The notes under the pieces: generated by a model
What the model was told of the DNA's origin: nothing
Seen by the model: the letters and a program-made list of their open reading frames with translations, nothing else
The model's database searches: none
Program-made: the position numbers and the translations under genes
In this document: positions 9,101 through 18,000 of the stretch, piece after piece
How positions within the stretch are numbered: the stretch's first letter is position 1
How the letters are laid out: each line of letters opens with the position of its first letter
DNA from: JANNVK01 sp031414415
GTDB taxonomy: Bacteria > Acidobacteriota > Blastocatellia > Pyrinomonadales > Pyrinomonadaceae
Assembly (NCBI GenBank): GCA_031414415.1
Contig: JANNVK010000148.1
Coordinates: 1-64,000, forward strand
DNA: 64,000 nucleotides
Reading direction: 5' to 3'

Positions 9101-9743
9101 CCTGCCATTCAATTTGGTTCGGATTCGCATTTGGTTCAACCACAAAATCATACTGCACGCCGCCTTGTTCGCGTCCATACCAAACCATATCAATGCCTTG
9201 ATAAACCTGATTTGTTCGCACCGTTTGATAATTGGTAATCTCCGTTTGCCAGTTAGCTTCTTCGCCTTTGAAGTAATTTGTTTTATGCTCAAGTGGTTGC
9301 AAACCCGCAAAAGTTGAATCTTCATTCGCACCAGCCAAAGACATATAAACAGCTGTTGATTTTCGATTTTCGGTTTTTGATTGTGGATTGCTTAAATCAT
9401 CAATTGCAGCATCGCTTCGTCTCTTCGTCGCATCTTCCTGACGCTTTTCGTGCAAAACGTAAACGGCATCAGTTGCAGTTAAAAACAAATCATAACCGCG
9501 AGTTCCACGTGTCAAATAGCGGACTTTGCTATTAAATTGACCTTTGTTTTCCTCAAAATAAACTGATTGATTGCCAAGATTTTGAATAGCTTGTTCTTTC
9601 GTAATCGGATTTTCAATTTGTTGCTCAGCCGAAACTTTGGAAACAACCAATCTTCCGTCAACGACAAAGAAACTCATCAAAAACAGAGCCATAATGGTAA
9701 TCGCTGCGATTACAACCTTAATTTTTTCAATAGTGTTTTTCAT
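6141..9743 (-). CDS. Giant secreted SBBP-repeat/FG-GAP protein
   Basis: This 1200-residue exported protein has a signal anchor or signal peptide at about 10-40. Residues about 55-290 form the N-terminal beta domain common in SBBP proteins (VYFEENKGQF, MVWYGREQGGVQYDF, VVEPNANP). About eight SBBP repeats follow at 298-748, each with FVTKLN-x-TGS-L-YSTFIGG, GNVYLTG and FPTT-x-GAFDTT. Residues about 751-921 hold two carboxypeptidase-regulatory-like Ig domains, and 931-1200 hold FG-GAP-like repeats (DFDGDGKTDLAVFRPS). The SBBP units are nearly identical at DNA level between 7600 and 8750, so copy-number change is likely. Two heptamer repeat tracts (8926-8953, 9358-9392) are translated within the N-terminal part. 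It is probably a cell-surface protein; no catalytic domain is seen. Confidence 0.85.
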   Translation of the reverse strand: MKNTIEKIKVVIAAITIMALFLMSFFVVDGRLVVSKVSAEQQIENPITKEQAIQNLGNQSVYFEENKGQFNSKVRYLTRGTRGYDLFLTATDAVYVLHEKRQEDATKRRSDAAIDDLSNPQSKTENRKSTAVYMSLAGANEDSTFAGLQPLEHKTNYFKGEEANWQTEITNYQTVRTNQVYQGIDMVWYGREQGGVQYDFVVEPNANPNQIEWQVKGASNIELDAEGNLLIKTEHGDITQNKPFTYQVANGLRQEIESSFVLEKSATRNPQSAFVKFSLGNYDSSKPLVIDPTVNLANLSFSTYLGGSDEEIGEDIAVDSAGQVYLTGYTQSTSFPVTPGSFDTTRNSSRDVFVTKLNATGSALIYSTFIGGIGVGSSNSIVIDISGNVYLTGNTNLSNFPTTSGGFDTTYNSGGDVFVTKLNATGSSLIYSTFIGGSSLDLGDSIALDTSGNVYLTGNTNSSTFPTTAGAFDTTYNGGGDVFVTKLNVNGSALLYSTFIGGSSSDSGDSIALDTSGNVYLTGSTASSTFPTTAGAFDTTYNGGSSDVFVTKLNTTGSALVYSSFIGGAVDEYGLSIVVDTSGDVYLTGSTESPTFPTTTGAFDTTYNGGTSDVFVTKLNTTGSALVYSTFIGGTTLETSNSIVVDLSGNVFLAGATFSSDYPTITPAFDTTHNGSSDVFVTKLNTTGSDLLYSTFIGGTGSDQSRAIVVDPSGNIYLTGFTTSTDYSTTAEVFQPQHNGSTDAFISKLGDFSISGRSVDTSGNPLANTAIAFSNDCDEFMLSDSQGYFYLGDTITNGTCLVSATQNFYNFNPSTIQTTVNRNKRLTFVGRPISSGPTAAFTNLGGDVQSTAGNIGLPNTRLTLVNTFGDVRTTTTNAIGDYRFTDVRAGSFYIVFPEREGYNFSPGVAYLDFLEQNLNVDFTATPNSPRPVMDFDGDGKTDLAVFRPSEGNWYVLESQTNAMRIIRFGTNGDIPLAEDFDGDNRADITVYRPSNGNWYRLNSSNGAFSAITFGLAEDIPVPADFDGDERADIAVFRPSTGVWHRLNSTNGGYSAVQWGMTGDKPITADFDSDGKADFTVFRNGTWYRLNSSNGAFSTFTFGLAEDIPMAADFDGDGRPDTAVYRPSTGNWYWLDNADNEFHSLNFGLNGDVPIPADYNGDGRFEHAVYRGGNWHQLYANGSSATTSFGLASDITLKPIR

Positions 9744-9834
9744 AATTTTCTCCTAAAATTGCGTTTTTGTTTTAGCAATGAATGTACTGCTCGCTCTGAT
9801 TTTTTTGTTTTGCGTAAACACACAGAGTCATAAT

Positions 9835-12642
9835 TTATTTATCGTCTGAAATAAAATCTTCGCCCGTTAAATCTTCATTTAGCGTAATTGTTCGGGTTGA
9901 TTCAGCAAACGTGTATCGCTTTGATTTAACGGTCAAAACATAAACCTTCCCGACTTCTAAATCTTGAAATCTGTAATAGCCGAATGGATTTGTGCGTGTA
10001 TATTTGATTTCGCCTGTGGTTGTATCTGTTAGCGTGAGCGAAACATTGCGGATTCCGCGATTTGATGCGGTTGAAATTCGTCCGTTGATTGAAGCATTGG
10101 CGGCGGTTGGAGCAAAGTTTTGATAGCGGGCGAGTCCGAATAAATTACTGCTTTCTCCGCCGATTAAAATTTTCCCGTCGTTTTGAATCGCCAAAGTTTT
10201 TGCCGAATCGCTTCCGCCGTTTCCGTCAGTTTGCACAATTCCGCCAACGCCGAATAAATCTTGTGTGTTTGAAAACGAAGAATTGTCTAAACTTCCGTTC
10301 GGGTTATATCGAACAACTGCGTAGTTGTTATCAAAGCCTTCAGCTAAACCCGTAACTTGTGTAGTTCCGGCGGCGACAATTTTTCCGTCAGGCTGAATTG
10401 CTACTGAAAATGCTTCATCGTTTATGTTTATTCGAGTAAGCAGTTTTCCGTCTGAATCAAAACTCGTATCTAAACTTCCGTTTGTGTTGTATCTGGCTAA
10501 TGCAAAATCTAGTGAGTCACTCCCAACCGAAGATAAAGAAGTTCCGACGGCAACAATTTTTCCGTCAGGCTGAATGGCAATTGAATTTATCCTGCTGACA
10601 TCAATGCCAATAGACGTTTTAACTATTCCGCCCGTGCCGAATGTGTTATCCAATGTGCCGTTCAGGTTGTATCGAATTAGTGCAAAATCTTGAATATTTT
10701 CAGGTAAAGGCGTATGCGTATAACCGCCGACAACGATTTTTCCGTCAGTTTGAATTGCTATCGAATTGCCCGCGTCATTTTCACTAATCGGCGTTATTAT
10801 TACGCCGTCGCTGTCAAAAGTTGTGTCTAAACTTCCGTCCACGTTATAGCGAACAGTTTGAACTTCGGTTGCGGCATTTATTTGGGAAACTCCAGTTACG
10901 ACAATTTTACCGTCCGTTTGAATCGCAACTGAATTAGCTTTATCAAATCTTGAATCAACATCGGTAATTACTTTTCCATCGATGTCAAAAGTTGCGTCTA
11001 AAGTTCCGTTTGCGTTGTAGCGGACAACTGCAAAATCGTAATCCGTGCCGTTGAAGAAATATCCGGCAGCCGTAATTTTTCCGTTTGTTTGGACGGCTAT
11101 AGAATTGCAAATATCTTCGCTACGGTTTCCGATGTCGGTTGTTACTTTGCCATTGTTTCCAAAAGTCGCGTCCAAACTTCCGTTAAGATTTAACCGAACA
11201 ATGGCGAATTCTTCGTCTGAACCGTTAAAAAAATTTCCGCAAATAACGGGTTTTCCGTCAGATTGAATCGCCAAATCTTTGATTGAAGCGATGTTGTTTC
11301 CGATATTTGCCGTAGTTTTTCCATCGGAATCAAATCCTGTGTCTAAACTTCCGTCTGCAAAGTAACGGACGATTGCAAAATCAGTATCAAAATCATCGGA
11401 ATTTCCAAAGACAAGAATTTTGCCGTCAGGTAAAACGACCGTTGAATTCGCCGCGTCATAATCTGCGATTGATGTAATAACTTTTCCGTCTGTATCAAAA
11501 GCGGTGTCTAAACTTCCGTCAGAATTGTATCGAACGGTTGCAAAATCGCCATACAAACCATCACGAGTTGAACCTGATAAAAGAATTTTTCCGCCGGATT
11601 GAAGTTCAACAGACCTGCCGAAAGAATCTTCAACGGGCAAAATTTGTGTGGTTAATTTGCCATCGCCATCAAAAGTTGTGTCTAAACTTCCATCGGAGTT
11701 GTATCTGACGACAGCGAAATTATTATTGGTTGTTTCGCTGTTTGCGGTTCCGCCAACCACAATTTTGCCATCCGACTGAATTTTTACTGAATTGGCAACA
11801 TCGTTTATGCCTCCGATAACCGTCGTCAGTTTGCCATCGCCATCAAAACTTGTATCTAAACTTCCGTCAGAATTGCATCTGGCAACTGCGAAAACATGAT
11901 TTATTGTGCTGAGACTAATATCTGTGCCGGCAAAAATAATTTTCCCGTCAGATTGAATCGCCACCGAATTCGCCGACGCGATAAGATTTATGCTAAAACT
12001 AACTTTGCCGTTGCTGCCAAAACTTGAATCCAAACTGCCATCAGTGTTGTATCGTGCGGCAATAAAATTCACAGTTGGTGACCCCGAACCACCAACTACG
12101 ACAATTTTCCCGTCGGGTTGAATAGCAATTGAGTTGGCAGAATCGCCTTCGGTCATAAATGAAGTTGTAACTATTCCGTCGCCGTCAAAAGTTGTGTCCA
12201 AACTTCCGTTGATGTTGTATCGCACAACCATAAAATCAAGATTAAATTGATTTCCGCTCTCTCTTTGAGTTCTTGTTTTACCTGCGACAACAATCTTGCC
12301 ATCAGATTGAATAGCAACGGAAGTAGCCTCGTTATTAAATAAAAAGTAATCGGTCGTAACTTTGCCATCGCCGTCAAAAGTTGTATCCAAAGAACCGTTC
12401 GGATTGTAGCGAACTACCGAAAAATCATTGTCAACGCCGTTAAACGAATATCCCGCGGTTACTATTTTCCCGTCAGTTTGAACTGCCATCGCCAAACCTA
12501 TATCTTCTCCGAAACCAAACCCGAGATTCAGTTTGCCAGTTGAATTAAAAGTTAAATCCAAATCGCCCGGAGCGGGAAAGGCAGTAATTGTCGAAAATAT
12601 AATGGTTGATATTGTTAAAATAATTTGCAGTAGTTGTTTCAT
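9835..12642 (-). CDS. Giant secreted delta-60 repeat beta-propeller protein
   Basis: This 935-residue protein has a signal peptide ending near AFPAPG (residue about 23). About fifteen delta-60 repeats follow, covering about 27-835; each has a D-FAVVRYN strand, a GSLDTTFDGDGKV-TT turn and an SVAIQ-x-DGKIVVAG strand. The last 90 residues are a carboxypeptidase-regulatory-like Ig domain (ISTASNRGIRNVSLTLTDT, GYYRFQDLEVGKVY). It lacks the FG-GAP end of its two neighbours. Stop-to-start spacing from the small protein gene at 12656 is 13 bases, so the two are probably one transcript. It is divergent from the regulator at 13082. Function is inferred only as an extracellular structural or adhesive protein. 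Confidence 0.85.
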   Translation of the reverse strand: MKQLLQIILTISTIIFSTITAFPAPGDLDLTFNSTGKLNLGFGFGEDIGLAMAVQTDGKIVTAGYSFNGVDNDFSVVRYNPNGSLDTTFDGDGKVTTDYFLFNNEATSVAIQSDGKIVVAGKTRTQRESGNQFNLDFMVVRYNINGSLDTTFDGDGIVTTSFMTEGDSANSIAIQPDGKIVVVGGSGSPTVNFIAARYNTDGSLDSSFGSNGKVSFSINLIASANSVAIQSDGKIIFAGTDISLSTINHVFAVARCNSDGSLDTSFDGDGKLTTVIGGINDVANSVKIQSDGKIVVGGTANSETTNNNFAVVRYNSDGSLDTTFDGDGKLTTQILPVEDSFGRSVELQSGGKILLSGSTRDGLYGDFATVRYNSDGSLDTAFDTDGKVITSIADYDAANSTVVLPDGKILVFGNSDDFDTDFAIVRYFADGSLDTGFDSDGKTTANIGNNIASIKDLAIQSDGKPVICGNFFNGSDEEFAIVRLNLNGSLDATFGNNGKVTTDIGNRSEDICNSIAVQTNGKITAAGYFFNGTDYDFAVVRYNANGTLDATFDIDGKVITDVDSRFDKANSVAIQTDGKIVVTGVSQINAATEVQTVRYNVDGSLDTTFDSDGVIITPISENDAGNSIAIQTDGKIVVGGYTHTPLPENIQDFALIRYNLNGTLDNTFGTGGIVKTSIGIDVSRINSIAIQPDGKIVAVGTSLSSVGSDSLDFALARYNTNGSLDTSFDSDGKLLTRININDEAFSVAIQPDGKIVAAGTTQVTGLAEGFDNNYAVVRYNPNGSLDNSSFSNTQDLFGVGGIVQTDGNGGSDSAKTLAIQNDGKILIGGESSNLFGLARYQNFAPTAANASINGRISTASNRGIRNVSLTLTDTTTGEIKYTRTNPFGYYRFQDLEVGKVYVLTVKSKRYTFAESTRTITLNEDLTGEDFISDDK

Positions 12643-12655
12643 AGTTCCTCTTTAT

Positions 12656-12913
12656 TTACCTGAAAATTGAATTTTTGCAAACAAATAAATGCCCCGAATG
12701 AGTTTCAATTGAATGAAGTTTTCCGAGTTCGATTAACCTGAAAACTTCGTGTGTACGTATTTGCATATGTGTTACAGCCGCATCCAAATTCAACATTTCG
12801 ACAACCATTCTGCAGTCATTACAAAATTCCTCAATCGGCAGGTTGTTTTGTCGGACGACATAAACTTCGTGTTTTTCAGTAGTTATCAGATATTTTTTTG
12901 TATTTAACGGCAT
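12656..12913 (-). CDS. Small Cys/HTH-like protein upstream of the delta-60 gene
   Basis: An 85-residue protein with no assigned function. The N-terminal half is a strand pair with VYVVRQNN and a C-x2-C pair (FCNDC). The C-terminal half (LDAAVTHMQIRTHEVFRLIE, then GKLHSIETHSGHLFVC) has the layout of a MerR/excisionase-type helix-turn-helix with a wing. It may therefore be a small DNA-binding protein; this is inference. It is probably co-transcribed with the delta-60 gene 13 bases downstream and divergent from the CadC-like regulator at 13082. A shortened relative occupies the equivalent place at 765-956. Confidence 0.6.
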   Translation of the reverse strand: MPLNTKKYLITTEKHEVYVVRQNNLPIEEFCNDCRMVVEMLNLDAAVTHMQIRTHEVFRLIELGKLHSIETHSGHLFVCKNSIFR

Positions 12914-13046
12914 TTTGTTTTACAATTTGCCTACCGACGGAAACAATCAGCCTGTTAAACTTAATCGCTTCCGACCGATGAGCAAATCAACTTTTGTTGA
13001 TGCGGTGAATTTAGCTTTTAGTGCCGAAAAAAGTCTTGGATTTTTT

Positions 13047-13067
13047 TTCGCATTTTCTTCGCATTTT
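13047..13067 (+). promoter_or_regulatory. 11-bp direct repeat before the second regulator
   Basis: TTCGCATTTT occurs at 13047-13056 and 13058-13067, exactly 11 bp apart and 15 bases before the regulator ATG. The position suggests a winged-helix site that could repress the regulator's own leader or act on the divergent gene at 12913. The period matches the triple repeat at 1003-1032, though the sequence does not. Confidence 0.35.
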
Positions 13068-13081
13068 TATCCAATCAGGTT

Positions 13082-14968
13082 ATGAGTAATGAATTCAATA
13101 ACTTACGCACCTTTGGAAAGTTTCGTTTAGACACGGAAAAGAAACTTTTGTGGTTTGAGAACGAACAGGTTAACGTTGCTTTGAAAGAAATTGAATTGCT
13201 TTGCGTCCTGACGGAAACGGACGAGATGGTCACAAAAGACGAATTGATGAACCGCGTGTGGAAAGATTCGTTTGTCGAAGAAAGCAATATCTCAAAACAT
13301 ATTTACCGCTTGCGAAAAACGCTTGCCGAATACGGAGAATCCGAAAACATCATCGAAACCGTTCCAAAACGCGGTTATCGGTTTATCGGAAAAATAGAAA
13401 ACACCTCAAATTCTCACGATTTAATCATCGAAAAACATTCGATTACTAAAACGATTGTTGAAGAAGTTGACGACGAATCAAGCAGAACATATTTACTGCC
13501 TTCGCCTAAGAGAAATCGCTATTTGCTTCCTGTTTTGGCTTGTTTGGTTTTTTTAACAATGGCTTTTGGGATTTATTCTTACTTCAACAAAACACAAAAG
13601 ATCGAGGGTATAAAAACCATCGCAATCGGACAAATTCAATCTCTTTCGAATAACGAAAACGAATTGACTTTGGCTTTGGGAATCAAAGAAAAATTGTTGA
13701 TGAATTTGGGTAATCTGCAAGACTTAACTGTCCAGAATGTGCAAATCGGCGAAAGCGAAATTGATAAATTAACGACCGCCGATGCAGTTTTGTTTGGGTC
13801 GGTTCAGAGGGTTGAAACCAAAGTCAGGGTAAATTTGAGACTTTTGAAAGTTGCAGATAAAAAGCAAATTTGGGCGACAAGTTTTGATAAAAACGAAGCC
13901 GAAATCTTTCAATTACAAGACGAATTATCGCAAAACATTACCGATTCGCTTTCAATCAACCTTAGCAAAAACGAACGCGAACGAATTTACAAACGCTACA
14001 CCGAAAACGAGGAAGCCTATCAACACTACCTTCGCGGACGATTTTTCCACGATAAACGCAATTCTCAAAATTACCTAAAGGCAATAGCTGAATTTAAACA
14101 AGCCATTGAATTAGATAGAAACTTTGCGTTGGCTTATTCGGGATTAGCAGATGTTTATCCTATGCAAGACGATCAAACTATAGATGGAAGGAGTGAAATG
14201 TATCAAGAAGCATTGAAAATTGCAGAAAAGGCTCTGAAAATTGATCCGGATTTAGCCGAAGCCCACACGTCAATTGCTTGGATTAAACGCAATCATAAAT
14301 GGAATTGGGATGATTCCGAGAAACATTTCAAACGTGCGATTGAACTGAATCCGAATTATTACAACGCTCGCCAATGGTATGCTCATTTTTTATCGGGAGT
14401 TGGCAGATTAGAGGAAGCACTAATCCAAAACGACAAAGCTCGTCAGATTGAGCCTTTATCAAAAGTGGTTTTGGTTAATCGCCAGGCTCAATTGATTTTC
14501 TTACGAAGATATGACGAAGCATTAAAGTTGACCGAACAGTTTATCCAAATGGATGACGATATAAGGGCAAACGCTCGCTTGCATTCAATTGCTCTCTTAA
14601 ATGCTAAACAAGATGAAAAAGTTATTGAAGTAGTTGAAAAGTATATCCAAGAAAAAGGCGACTTAAAGATTGGAGACCAAACTCTATCAAATTTAGCAAC
14701 TGCTTACTTCCGCACAGGTAAGTTTAATAAAGCAAATGAGTTATTTGAAATGCTTGAGCAAACTGCAAAACAGAATAGCGAGGTTGCGTTCAGACTTGCC
14801 CAAGCATATTCCGATATTGGCAAAAAAGACGAGGCAATCGCCCATTTGCAAAGATGTTACAACGATCACGATGACCGAATGGTTTGGCTCAAGGTCGAGC
14901 CTCGGTTTGACAATATCCGCAAAGACGCAAGATTCCAAGAGCTTTTGCGAAAAATGAATCTGCAATAA
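13082..14968 (+). CDS. CadC-like membrane regulator: winged helix, one TM segment, TPR
   Basis: This 628-residue protein is a paralogue of the one at 1869. The winged helix spans about 8-105 (FGKFRLDTEKKLL, LKEIELLCVL, DSFVEESNISKHIYRLRK, VPKRGYRFIGKIE). A single TM helix is at 145-163, a TolB-N-like segment follows (IAIGQIQSLS through KQIWATSFDKNE), and TPR units fill about 325-628, ending FQELLRKMNLQ like its paralogue's FKALLKKMNLD. It is divergent from the small protein/delta-60 operon, a natural candidate target. The 11-bp repeat at 13047 suggests autoregulation. Signal and effector are unknown. Confidence 0.9.
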   Translation: MSNEFNNLRTFGKFRLDTEKKLLWFENEQVNVALKEIELLCVLTETDEMVTKDELMNRVWKDSFVEESNISKHIYRLRKTLAEYGESENIIETVPKRGYRFIGKIENTSNSHDLIIEKHSITKTIVEEVDDESSRTYLLPSPKRNRYLLPVLACLVFLTMAFGIYSYFNKTQKIEGIKTIAIGQIQSLSNNENELTLALGIKEKLLMNLGNLQDLTVQNVQIGESEIDKLTTADAVLFGSVQRVETKVRVNLRLLKVADKKQIWATSFDKNEAEIFQLQDELSQNITDSLSINLSKNERERIYKRYTENEEAYQHYLRGRFFHDKRNSQNYLKAIAEFKQAIELDRNFALAYSGLADVYPMQDDQTIDGRSEMYQEALKIAEKALKIDPDLAEAHTSIAWIKRNHKWNWDDSEKHFKRAIELNPNYYNARQWYAHFLSGVGRLEEALIQNDKARQIEPLSKVVLVNRQAQLIFLRRYDEALKLTEQFIQMDDDIRANARLHSIALLNAKQDEKVIEVVEKYIQEKGDLKIGDQTLSNLATAYFRTGKFNKANELFEMLEQTAKQNSEVAFRLAQAYSDIGKKDEAIAHLQRCYNDHDDRMVWLKVEPRFDNIRKDARFQELLRKMNLQ

Positions 14969-15025
14969 GCAAAACTTGGAAGATTAGCTCAACCAAGGTT
15001 TGCTTAGACAAAAATTCAAACCTAT

Positions 15026-18000
15026 CTAAACGCTCAAAGCATCGCCAATCAACTTAGCTTGCTCCAAATTATGAATTGCATAACTACCAGTCGCTGGTGA
15101 AGCTGAAGCATCACGACCGACGTAAATTGGCGATTTAATTTCTGCAATTCGCGGTTCGACAAATGTCCATCCGCCCATATTTTTTGGTTCTTCCTGACAC
15201 CAAACAACGTCTTTTAAGTTTGGATATGAAGCGATAACCTCTTGAAGTTTTGCCTTTGGAAATGGATAAAATTGCTCAAGCCGAACAATTGCGACTTCCG
15301 AATTTTCACGAGCTTTTCGTTCTTTATCGAGGTCGTAATAAACTTTCCCGCTACACAAAATAATCCGTTTAACTTTATTAGAATCAGCAGTTTCATCAGA
15401 AATAACTGCTCGAAAACCACCATTTGTTAAGTCTGTGACCGCAGAACTTGCCTCAGGCAAACGCAACAAACTTTTCGGTGTCATCACAATCAACGGACGC
15501 ACAATTTCTTGCTTCGCCTGTCGTCTTAAAAGATGAAAATATTGTGCCGGAGTTGTCGGATTACAAACCTGCAAATTATTCTCGGCACAAAGTTGCAAAT
15601 ATCTTTCTAAACGCGCTGATGAATGTTCGGGACCTTGCCCTTCGTAGCCGTGTGGAAGCAACATCACGAGCCGACATTTTTGCTGCCATTTGTCTTCAGA
15701 AGCCGATATATATTGGTCAATAATTACTTGAGCACCATTTGAAAAATCACCAAACTGAGCTTCCCAGATAACCAAATCGCTCGGCGAAACAACCGAATAA
15801 CCGTATTCAAAACCAAGCACGCCTTGTTCTGAAAGTGAGCTGTCGAAAACGTAAAAACGAGCTTTCGGGTTTGCTTCATTGCGGATTTCGGCAAGCGGAG
15901 TCCAACGTTTTCCGGTAATTGTGTCATACATCGAAGCGTGTCGGTGCGAAAATGTTCCGCGTCCCGAATCTTGTCCGCTCAGCCGAATCGGAATTCCATC
16001 AGTAACCAGCGAACCAAAGGCGATTGCTTCCGCAAAACCCCAATCCATCGCGACTTCGCCGATTCCCATTTTTGCACGTTTTCCGAGTTGACCAACCATT
16101 TTCGGATTAATGTGAAAACCTTCAGGCACAAGCGAAATTTTATCAGAAATTTGCTTTACAATGTCTTCGGAAACGCTTGTGTTTAATATGTTTGAGCCAT
16201 CTTCATCGGCAACTGTCGGACTCAAAGCAGCTCGCACAGGTCTGTCAGCCGCGATTTGTTTTGCACGTTTCAAAATGTCTTCATAAACATTGACAACGCT
16301 ACTTGTCATCTCTTTTAAATCGTCTTCAGAAATAATTTTTTCACGGATAAGTGTTTGTCCATAAAGATGTTGCACGCCCGGATGAGCTTTGACGCGAGCA
16401 TACATCACAGGTTGTGTGTATGAAGGTTCGTCGCCTTCATTGTGTCCAAGCCGCCGAAATCCGATCAAATCAAGCACGACATCTTTGTTAAATTCTTGCC
16501 GATAACCGAGTGCAATTTCGATTACGCGAAACGCCGCTTCAGGATCGTCGCCATTGACGTGAAAAATTGGAGTTTGGGTAATTTGAGCCGCGTCAGTCGA
16601 ATAAATTGAGCTTCGAGACATTTCGGGCGAGGTTGTAAAACCTATTTGATTGTTGATGACAATATGGATTGTGCCGCCAGTTCGATAACCTGAAAGATTA
16701 GCTAACTGCAATGTTTCCATCACAATACCTTGTCCGGCAAACGCCGCATCGCCATGAAGCAGAACCGGCAAAACTTCGTCAATTACATCTTCGCGAGTTC
16801 TCTGTTGTCCATTTCTGAGAACATCTTGTCTCGCTCTCGCCATTCCTTCAACGACCGGATTAACAAACTCCAAATGACTCGGATTACACGAAAGTTGAAT
16901 CGAAATTTCGTTTCCGCTCTTCGTAATTCGCTTGCTGCTCGCACCTTGATGATATTTGACATCGCCTTCATCAGCCGGAAAACTCGGATGCGAAGTTCCT
17001 TCAAAAATCGTAAAAATCCGTTCCGCCATGTTGTAATCGACGATGTTTGACAGCACATTTAATCTGCCGCGATGAGCCATTCCGAGATAAATATCTTTCA
17101 CGCCTTGAACTGAGGCATTTTCAATTAATTGGTCGAGCATCGGAATCAACGTCTCACAACCTTCGAGCGAAAAGCGTTTTTGTCCAAGATATTTTTTGTG
17201 CAAAAATTGCTCAAACTGCTCGGCTTCGATTAATTTTGATAAAAGTTGCTTCTTTGTTTCGGCTGCAAGTGGTTTAGCATCAACAAATTGCAAGCGAATT
17301 TGCTCACGTATCCAGGCTTTTTCTTCGCGGCTTTGAATGTGGCGATATTCTATTCCAACTTTTCCGCAATAGGCTTTTCGAAGAATATCTAAAATCACAC
17401 GTAACGTTGCAGAATGCGTTTTGTTCAATCCGCCGGTAATAAATTCGCGGTCGAGATCCCAAATAGTTAATTTGAAGTTTTCTAAATCAAGTTCCGCCGC
17501 GTGATGCGATGTCATATTTAACGGATCAATGTCGGCGAGCAAATGTCCGCGAATCCGATAAGCGTTGATTAATTGCAAAACGTTTGCTTGTTTTTCGACT
17601 TGTTCGCGGAAATGATCGCCACCAAAAAGCGACGGATTATAATCTTCTGCCCAACGCATCGGCGGATAATTTAGCTCTAAATCTTTAAAAACTTCATCGT
17701 AAAAGCCATCCTTCCCGACAAGATATTCGTGAATTTTTGCGAGAAATAATCCTGACTCAGCACCTTGAATAATTCTGTGATCGTAGGTCGAAGTAATCGT
17801 AAGCACTTTAGATATACCAATTTGCGATAACGCTCCGGCAGTCATCGCTTGATATTCAGCCGGATATTCAATTGCTCCAGTCGCGATAATTACGCCTTGC
17901 CCGTTCATCAAACGCGGATTTGAAGCGACAGTTCCAATCGTTCCCGGATTTGTCAGCGAAACCGTTGTGCCTTGAAAATCTTGCATCGTGAGTTTGCCTT

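Noticed and set aside
9567..9833. Plus-strand frame over the signal peptide of the SBBP gene
   Set aside because: Antisense of the signal region, no ribosome site and no recognisable protein.
14969..15025. Possible terminator between the regulator and kgd
   Set aside because: Only a 5-bp stem (CTTGG/CCAAG) with a long loop and short T run; not enough to call.
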